DNA of 64,000 nt from Ignavibacteria bacterium (GTDB lineage Bacteria; Bacteroidota; Ignavibacteria; Kapaibacteriales; UBA2268), in contig JAERMQ010000006.1 in NCBI GenBank assembly GCA_016844745.1, positions 1 through 64,000 on the forward strand, read 5' to 3'. This document shows positions 57,183-64,000 of the stretch, piece by piece. The position numbers and the translations under genes are program-made. The notes under the pieces were generated by a model, which had not been told where the DNA came from, ran no database searches, and worked only from the letters and a program-made list of their open reading frames with translations. The stretch's first letter is position 1. Each line of letters begins with the position of its first letter.

Positions 57183-57935
57183 TTATAGAAGTACTGATAG
57201 GCTTCTTAGTCCGATAGGTTCTACCGATGAGAATACTTCTGCATATTTCACGCCGATTAGGCTTCCGAAATACAAAGCTCTTGCTTCTAATTCATCTATA
57301 AATTCCGGTCTTGAAAGGCGAGTAACAGGTTCATCGGTACGAGACACACCTTCTACGAATACCTGCGACGTATATGCTTTAATCGCCCCCATCTTTTTTT
57401 CATGAGTGCTGCTTACATCGACATAAAAATCTGGATTGTTGGGAAATGTATAGCTCTGCATATAACAGAACATCTTCCTTATTCTATGTGGTTCTAATTG
57501 AATCCCATTGTATTCGGTTACTATTTTCCTCAAACCGCTTTTAAACATCCCTGTGCGTACTAATTTGTGAACTGCTTCATGGTCGGGATGCCGTTCATAA
57601 GGCGGATGGAACAATACAGCCGAGGGGCGGAATATCCGAATTGTTTTAATTATTTCAAGAATATTTTTTTTATTTACTTCAATGTTCCCATCCTCCATCC
57701 CAAGATTAACACGATACTTTACACCAAGAATTTCTGCTGCTTTTTTAGCTTCATCCAATCTGATTTCAGGTGTTCCGCGAGTTCCTGATTCGCCTCTTGT
57801 GCAATCTACAATGGCTACAGATTTACCTTCATCCGTTAATTTAGCAATTGTACCGCCACATGACAGTTCAATATCGTCAGGATGGGCTCCTATAGCCAAT
57901 ACATCTACTTTATCAAAATTTCCTTTTAATGTCAT
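57183..57935 (-). CDS. bshB1: Bacillithiol biosynthesis deacetylase BshB1
   Basis: This zinc deacetylase releases acetate from GlcNAc-malate in bacillithiol synthesis. The 250-residue LmbE-fold protein has the zinc and catalytic motif AIGAHPDDIELSCGG near 15-29, with the further His set in HPPYERHPDHEAVHKL, and DCTRGESGTRGTPEIRLDEA, the stretch typical of BshB1. It implies that bacillithiol is this organism's thiol, though bshA and bshC are not seen here. Confidence 0.93.
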   Translation of the reverse strand: MTLKGNFDKVDVLAIGAHPDDIELSCGGTIAKLTDEGKSVAIVDCTRGESGTRGTPEIRLDEAKKAAEILGVKYRVNLGMEDGNIEVNKKNILEIIKTIRIFRPSAVLFHPPYERHPDHEAVHKLVRTGMFKSGLRKIVTEYNGIQLEPHRIRKMFCYMQSYTFPNNPDFYVDVSSTHEKKMGAIKAYTSQVFVEGVSRTDEPVTRLSRPEFIDELEARALYFGSLIGVKYAEVFSSVEPIGLRSLSVLL

Positions 57936-57972
57936 CTCTTACAATACTCCGTAGAATAATTTTATTTATATA

Positions 57973-59476
<1,504 letters not shown>

Positions 59477-59633
59477 CTAAAGGATTTTCCTTTATTTTTC
59501 TCATCAAATAAAAACAAACTGCAAAATTACGCAAATTATTAAAGTAAGTATCTCAATTAGTTGAATTGGATGGATTGTTTGTGAATTTTGTAACAATTTG
59601 TATTTATTGTTCGTTCAGAAATCAAATAAATAC

Positions 59634-59676
59634 AAACCCCATAATCTCCCACACAAGAAGGGATTAAGGGGTGTTT
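59634..59676 (-). terminator. Hairpin after the CDGSH gene
   Basis: AAACCCCATAATC and GATTAAGGGGTGTTT pair with small defects. On the minus strand a T-rich tract follows (TTTGTATTTATTTG). It may be a degraded family-2 palindrome acting as the terminator of the gene at 59702. Confidence 0.6.
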
Positions 59677-59701
59677 AAATTTGTACTTTTATAATTTTAT
59701 A

Positions 59702-59938
59702 TTATAAAGTTCTGTGAGTATGGTCGCAAAATGGTTTATTTTCAGAATGTTTGCAGCCACATAAACTGTACAAGCCTGGAGTTTCTATTTCAAAAATAAT
59801 AGGTTTAATATCAGTTGTTTTGTGTTTGCTGTCGCAAAAAGGTTGATTCTTTGAGCCGCCGCATGCGCACCAAAAATACTTTTTTGCTTCCAGTTCTACT
59901 TTATATGATGATTTTTGGGCAATTATAGGTTCACTCAT
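59702..59938 (-). CDS. Small protein with two CDGSH iron-sulfur motifs
   Basis: The 78-residue protein has two 2Fe-2S motifs of the mitoNEET/CDGSH kind. The first is C24, C26, C35, H39 (CACGGSKNQPFCDSKH); the second C60, C62, C71, H75 (CGCKHSENKPFCDHTH). All 3-Cys-1-His ligands are intact in both. Bacterial members have redox or cluster-transfer roles that are not defined. A single free-standing gene with a hairpin after it. Confidence 0.93.
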   Translation of the reverse strand: MSEPIIAQKSSYKVELEAKKYFWCACGGSKNQPFCDSKHKTTDIKPIIFEIETPGLYSLCGCKHSENKPFCDHTHRTL

Positions 59939-60040
59939 ATTTTTTTCCTTTTATTTAATCATTTATTATTCCAAAAATAAATAGACGAATGATATTGATT
60001 TTTTGTTTAGACTAATTTTATACTAAACTTCACAGACTAG

Positions 60041-60152
60041 TGTCATGTCAACCCTACTTTGTCAATTCAATCAGGGATGATTGAACTACTAATTTTTAGA
60101 AATTACAAGTAGTACAATCATCCCTGATTGTATAAACTACGTTGACATGACA
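60041..60152. repeat. Long imperfect palindrome (family 3)
   Basis: The outer 12 bases TGTCATGTCAAC and their complement GTTGACATGACA, and inner CAATCAGGGATGATTG on both sides, pair around a short AT-rich centre. The arms are 45-50 bases long with a 5-base length difference. No other copy occurs in this window. Confidence 0.88.
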
Positions 60153-60191
60153 ACATGATAACAAATCCTGGTTTTTCAAAACACCCATAAT

Positions 60192-61247
60192 TTATTTAGT
60201 TACAAATTTCTGGAATTTATTATATATCATTGGATTTAATCCAATTAAATAATCGAGCGTTTTCTTAGCTCCGAATCGCTCCCAGTGACTCGTAATTTCT
60301 ATTCGCGGAAGAGCAAAAAGATGTTTAGAATGTTCATTGAAAATATTTGCCTGTCTGGTCGTAACAGCAGTTTGATAACCGGCTTGATTTGCATATTCAA
60401 ATTCTCTTGAACCTGCATGGCGTCTCGAACCATAAGGATAAGCGAAATGGTTGATTGGTTTATTACATAATTGTTCCAGGTAGGTTTTAGATTCGGTTAT
60501 TTCATACCTTGCATCTATTTCGGAAAGTTTGGATAAATTTTTATGACTTACCGAATGAGAGCCGATTTCAATTAATTCTTCGTTAAATACTTCTATTAAA
60601 TCTTCTTTGGACAAAATTAATTCTGATGTATATTCATAAGGATTTTTATTGATGAATTTACAAATATTTCCTATGTTTTCTTCAAAATCCGGACTTTGTT
60701 CATCATTGAGAAAATTATGAATCCGGCGAAAAGTATCTGCTTTTTCTGAAAAATTGTTACAATTAAAAGTATTGTCAATATTATTTAATTTCAACTTCAA
60801 TGTTTTATGTTTAAGAATCACATCTTCCAAAATATTCCACCAGAGCAATGATTTACGTTCAATGAAGTTCACTACGCAATAAATCGTCATTGGAATATTG
60901 AATTTTTTTAGTATCGGATATGCAAATTCAAGGTTGTCACGATAACCATCGTCAAATGTAAATATGACAAATTTTTGCTTTGAACCTGTTCTGAGTAAGT
61001 CTTGCAGCTCGGTAAGTTTTGGGAAAATATATTTCTTTTTAACAAAATAATCCACGATGTCGCTAAAATAATCAGGGGTTAACTCATACATTGAATTTTG
61101 ATGAATCCTTTGCCGGGCTTGCTTAGGAATAATTCGATGAAAATTAAGAATATGTCCAATACCGCGGTAAAATAAGCCGGTAAGATTATGGATTCCTGTA
61201 TGAACTAAATAAGGGCTGCTCTTAATTATAAGGGATTTCAAACTCAT
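60192..61247 (-). CDS. Polysaccharide deacetylase (NodB/CE4 family)
   Basis: The 351-residue protein removes acetyl groups from glycans. It has the metal and catalytic motif FTFDDGYRDN (D99, D100), the metal-binding SHSVSH (H231, H235) and FAYPYGSR (270s). An extended insert lies between motifs 1 and 2. The frame opens at a TTG eight codons earlier; I prefer the ATG. A GNAT-like gene follows on the same strand upstream side, suggesting a small surface-glycan unit. Confidence 0.88.
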   Translation of the reverse strand: MSLKSLIIKSSPYLVHTGIHNLTGLFYRGIGHILNFHRIIPKQARQRIHQNSMYELTPDYFSDIVDYFVKKKYIFPKLTELQDLLRTGSKQKFVIFTFDDGYRDNLEFAYPILKKFNIPMTIYCVVNFIERKSLLWWNILEDVILKHKTLKLKLNNIDNTFNCNNFSEKADTFRRIHNFLNDEQSPDFEENIGNICKFINKNPYEYTSELILSKEDLIEVFNEELIEIGSHSVSHKNLSKLSEIDARYEITESKTYLEQLCNKPINHFAYPYGSRRHAGSREFEYANQAGYQTAVTTRQANIFNEHSKHLFALPRIEITSHWERFGAKKTLDYLIGLNPMIYNKFQKFVTK

Positions 61248-61323
61248 TTTAAAATTATATTTGTATAGCAAACTTTATTTTGTAATCAATTCAATAATTG
61301 TCAAAGTCTTAAAAGTAAAAAGG

Positions 61324-61399
61324 AATGTAATTCAGAGCGAAGCGAAGAATCCAGTATCAGCATTTGGACTGGATTCTTCGCTTCGCTCTGAATGACATT
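61324..61399. repeat. Family-1 inverted repeat, copy 7 (GAGCGAAGC variant)
   Basis: The arms read AATGTAATTCAGAGCGAAGC and its near-complement; the C/G changes match on both sides (AGCGAAGCGAAGAATCC with its complement), so pairing is kept by paired changes. It lies between the deacetylase and GNAT genes. Confidence 0.9.
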
Positions 61400-61409
61400 C
61401 TTAACATCA

Positions 61410-62264
61410 TTATACATTTAAAATTACGATTTCTGAGTAAAGCATGTCGATTTGTTCGATTTGCCCTTGTGTAGATAAAAATGACCTTGACTGTTCAATT
61501 TTCTTGTAAATTTTTCCCTTCAAAATTTCTTCAGAAATCAAGTCATCATAAATCATCATACCTAAAGCCCAATGTCTGATACATAATCTCATACAAATTC
61601 TGCTGATGTTCTTTCGAAACATTTCCTTATCGCTTACATAAATAATTCGTATTATCGGTATCCCCCGTTTAAACACTTTGTTGTAAATCAGTAAACAGGA
61701 TTGTTCTTTGAATGTAATTTTAGAAAAGAAGCAATCGAATTGCAAGTGGTCATGTATGATTTTTTGAAGTGAAGAATCCACGCTGCCCATAATTAGGTCC
61801 GCTGAGAATTCAAATTTGATATTTCTATTAAAAGAAAAGTAGGGCATTGGAGCAATGATAAAAGAAAACCGTCCTATTTCAATAAACTTAAATCTATCAT
61901 AAATTGTCTTGACATCCGAAGAAGGCGTCAAACTTGTTATGATATAATCTTTATGTTCCTTAACTACTTTGCTAAGCAATGTTAGACTAAATGAGCGATA
62001 TTCTTTTCGAACAATCCAGCTTGTCAGATTACAGAAGTTATAATTATTTCCTTTTATATTTCTTTGACTAAAAATTAATCCTAAAAATCCCATCACTTTA
62101 TTATTTTCACAAATCATATAACCGAAATAATCCTTACCGGTATTCCATCTGTCAACAAAAAGTCTCTGCCAGTCACTCTTTGTGATGCGGGGATTATTGA
62201 ATTCGGCGAGTAATTCATAAACATTTTCAAAGTCCTCCGATTTTACTTTTATTATATCCGGCAT
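61410..62264 (-). CDS. GNAT-like acyltransferase
   Basis: The 284-residue protein has an N-terminal GNAT-like half (1-135): YGYMICENNKVMGFLGLIFSQ-type strands (residues 46-66), NLTSWIVRKEYRSFSLTLLSK where the acetyl-CoA loop should lie, and YDRFKFIEIGRFSF. The acetyl-CoA R/Q-x-x-G-x-G/A loop is not clear, so catalysis is unsure. The second half is of unknown kind. Neighbouring a polysaccharide deacetylase, it may modify a surface sugar. Confidence 0.55.
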   Translation of the reverse strand: MPDIIKVKSEDFENVYELLAEFNNPRITKSDWQRLFVDRWNTGKDYFGYMICENNKVMGFLGLIFSQRNIKGNNYNFCNLTSWIVRKEYRSFSLTLLSKVVKEHKDYIITSLTPSSDVKTIYDRFKFIEIGRFSFIIAPMPYFSFNRNIKFEFSADLIMGSVDSSLQKIIHDHLQFDCFFSKITFKEQSCLLIYNKVFKRGIPIIRIIYVSDKEMFRKNISRICMRLCIRHWALGMMIYDDLISEEILKGKIYKKIEQSRSFLSTQGQIEQIDMLYSEIVILNV

Positions 62265-62400
62265 TTGTTTCGTAATTTAGTATTTATAAATGAATACAAT
62301 TAAACCCTGAACTACAAAAATAACAATAGAATTCCAAAAGTTTTGAAAAAAAGCAAACCTTCCGTATATTTGTAGTTTTGGATTTGGCTAAAATTGAAAA

Positions 62401-62919
62401 ATGATAGCGATTGAAATACACGGAATCAAAGATGGAATATACGAGATAGATAAGAGTGTATCTGTTGAAGATATACCTGACTTGAGCGAAGAATTTTTTG
62501 GAAACATAGTATTCAAAGGACATTTGAGAAAAATCGGTAGACGTTTTTCGATTGAAGGCACTGCAAAATGTAGTTCCCGGTTAATCTGCGACCTTACATT
62601 AACTGAATATTCAGAAGAAATCGTTTGTGAAATAACAGCCTCATTTCTTGCCGATACGCTTCTTTACTGGAAAAGTAAAGAAAATTTCCAGGGCAGTGAC
62701 GATACAATAATTATACATGAAGATGACAAGACGATAGATTTGAGCGATGAATTAAGACAACAACTTGCTTTGACGCTTCCTTTGAAGCGAATTGCGCCGG
62801 ATGCTAAAGATATTGAAATAGAAAAGATTTACCCTGATTATTTTTCTTCCGGTTCTCCTGAAAGCGAAAGTACTGGAAACAATATATGGGATTCATTGAA
62901 AAAAATTAAAATTAATTGA
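62401..62919 (+). CDS. DUF177 (YceD) family protein
   Basis: The 172-residue protein is of the YceD family, linked to 23S rRNA and ribosome assembly. It has the family features: an N-terminal region ending GHLRKIGRRFSIEG, a Cys pair (C57, C64) around KCSSRLICDLTLTEY, then an acidic stretch (EDDKTIDLSDELRQQLALTLPLK). Its place just before rpmF and plsX is the usual order for this family and supports the call. Confidence 0.9.
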   Translation: MIAIEIHGIKDGIYEIDKSVSVEDIPDLSEEFFGNIVFKGHLRKIGRRFSIEGTAKCSSRLICDLTLTEYSEEIVCEITASFLADTLLYWKSKENFQGSDDTIIIHEDDKTIDLSDELRQQLALTLPLKRIAPDAKDIEIEKIYPDYFSSGSPESESTGNNIWDSLKKIKIN

Positions 62920-62944
62920 TATAATCACAATATAGAGAAGTGAA

Positions 62945-63115
62945 ATGCCAAATCCAACCAGAAAACATTCGAAGTCGAGACGGGACAAAAGGCGTACTCA
63001 TTATAAAGCAGAGTTGCAGACAACATCAGTTTGCCCTCAGTGCGGAGCTGCAAAATTAACCCACCGGGCATGCCCCGAGTGCGGATATTATAATGGTAGA
63101 AAAGTTGTGTCCTAA
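62945..63115 (+). CDS. rpmF: 50S ribosomal protein L32
   Basis: A 56-residue basic ribosomal protein: MPNPTRKHSKSRRDKRRTHY at the start, then two zinc-binding CxxC motifs (C30, C33 and C43, C46) and GYYNGRKVV at the end. It is the second gene of DUF177 - rpmF - plsX, 25 bases after the first. Confidence 0.97.
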   Translation: MPNPTRKHSKSRRDKRRTHYKAELQTTSVCPQCGAAKLTHRACPECGYYNGRKVVS

Positions 63116-63135
63116 AATAATTAGAACTATCTTCT

Positions 63136-64000
63136 ATGGCAAAAAATAATCGAAAATTTCGCATAGCTTTGGATGCAATGGGAAGTGACTATGCACCCGA
63201 AAGCGAGGTTCGAGGCGCTATTCTTGCGTTCGAAGCGCTAAAAAACGAAATTGATATTGAAATAATCTATGCGGGCAATGAAACCGAAATCAATAAAATA
63301 TTGACCGGGATTACGCCTCGAGATTTTAAATATTCAATCCTTCATGCCGATGAAGTGGTCACTATGGATGATGAACCTACTGTCGCTTTGAAAAGGAAGC
63401 GGAATTCTTCCATGTTCAAAGGCTTGGAATTGCAGGCTCAGGGCAATGCAGATGCCTTTGTTTCAGCCGGTAATACGGGTGCGGTTTTAGCAACTTCTAC
63501 AGTGGTTTTGGGGAAAATCGAAGGAGTGAGCCGTCCAACTATTGGCGCATTTCTTCCTTCACGCGAAGGTACTCCGGTTTTGGTTGTCGATGTTGGCGCC
63601 AATGTTGAGTGCAAACCAAAGTTCTTATATGAATTTGCAGTAATGGGAAGTATTTGTGCAAATGAAGTTTTGGGAATTAAAAATCCAAAAGTAGGGCTTC
63701 TCAATATAGGCGAAGAAGAAACCAAAGGTAACGAACTGACACTTGCCACATATCCGTTATTAAAAAACAGCAATTTGAATTTCATCGGTAACGTCGAAGG
63801 ACGGGATGTTTTGAAAGGTGAAGCCAATGTTGTCGTTTGTGATGGTTTTGTTGGAAATATCGTTCTGAAATTCGCCGAAAGTATGCCGATATTCTTCAAG
63901 GCTCAGTTCGAGCATCATCAGGTAACAGGTTTATACCAAAATCTTAAACTAAGAGCAGCCCAATCAACTTTGAGGGAAGTCTCTTTGCCGCTCGATTCAC
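63136..64000 (+). CDS. plsX: Phosphate acyltransferase PlsX (partial, runs off the window)
   Basis: PlsX makes acyl-phosphate from acyl-ACP for phospholipid synthesis. The first 288 residues are in the window: RIALDAMGSDYAPE, SAGNTGAVLATSTVVLGKI, VVDVGANVECKPKFLYEFA, LLNIGEEETKGNE and VVVCDGFVGNIVLKFAE, all typical. The C-terminal third lies past 64000. It follows rpmF by 20 bases. Confidence 0.96.
   Translation, partial: MAKNNRKFRIALDAMGSDYAPESEVRGAILAFEALKNEIDIEIIYAGNETEINKILTGITPRDFKYSILHADEVVTMDDEPTVALKRKRNSSMFKGLELQAQGNADAFVSAGNTGAVLATSTVVLGKIEGVSRPTIGAFLPSREGTPVLVVDVGANVECKPKFLYEFAVMGSICANEVLGIKNPKVGLLNIGEEETKGNELTLATYPLLKNSNLNFIGNVEGRDVLKGEANVVVCDGFVGNIVLKFAESMPIFFKAQFEHHQVTGLYQNLKLRAAQSTLREVSLPLDS

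Overview
The window comes from an AT-rich Gram-negative bacterium of the Bacteroidota/Chlorobiota (FCB) group. Three large secreted proteins carry C-terminal domains of the type IX secretion (T9SS) kind or degenerate versions of them. Several proteins end in Phe like outer-membrane barrels, there is a bacillithiol-type deacetylase (BshB1), and the core-gene neighbourhoods (ileS - dksA-like - lspA; DUF177 - rpmF - plsX) fit that group. An Ignavibacteria/Kapabacteria-type lineage is my best guess, but the sequence alone does not settle it.

Layout. 1-3.7 kb: the 5' end of a probable transposase gene at the edge, then nuoG-nuoH-nuoI (respiratory complex I) on the minus strand. 3.8-5.3 kb: a HisA-like protein whose catalytic and phosphate-binding positions are lost, and ruvA. 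5.3-11.9 kb: a tandem pair of ~1085-residue secreted beta-propeller proteins. 12-20.5 kb: thrS, two outer-membrane-type proteins, a CAT-anticodon tRNA framed by an inverted repeat, two ferritin-family genes, a further T9SS cargo protein, and sucD. 20.7-30.7 kb: two nucleotide-sugar genes, lspA, a DksA-like protein with a very long Pro-Ala-Lys repeat arm, ileS, pgk and a lipoprotein. 30.9-36.5 kb: one ~1845-residue protein joining a DUF707 domain, a methyltransferase-like domain, three GT2 and one GT4 glycosyltransferase domains. 36.5-55.8 kb: housekeeping and metabolic genes (ctpA, rsmD, acyl-CoA synthetase, BadF-type kinase, AmrS-type radical SAM enzyme, PLP decarboxylase, rnr, LCP protein, sixA, SRAP, ispF, histidine kinase, ruvX, ribE). 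55.8-58.1 kb: a lone ABC-2 permease gene embedded in simple tandem repeats and bounded by 47-bp direct repeats, then bshB1. 58-64 kb: a tyrosine phenol-lyase-type enzyme, a double CDGSH protein, a polysaccharide deacetylase, a GNAT protein, and DUF177-rpmF-plsX running off the right edge.

Between the genes lies a rich repeat landscape. Seven copies of a ~77-bp inverted repeat come in two arm types that are sometimes mixed within one copy. A second hairpin family has 31-bp perfect arms. Other long palindromes occur singly. Short tandem arrays have 7-, 8- or 14-bp units, all carrying TAA/TTA/TAG, often starting right at stop codons, and related units recur tens of kb apart. I saw no CRISPR array, prophage, or recognisable defence or toxin-antitoxin operon. 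The most unusual items are the HisA-fold pseudoenzyme, the six-domain glycosyltransferase, the DksA-type protein with its repeat arm, the repeat-bounded permease and the repeat families themselves.
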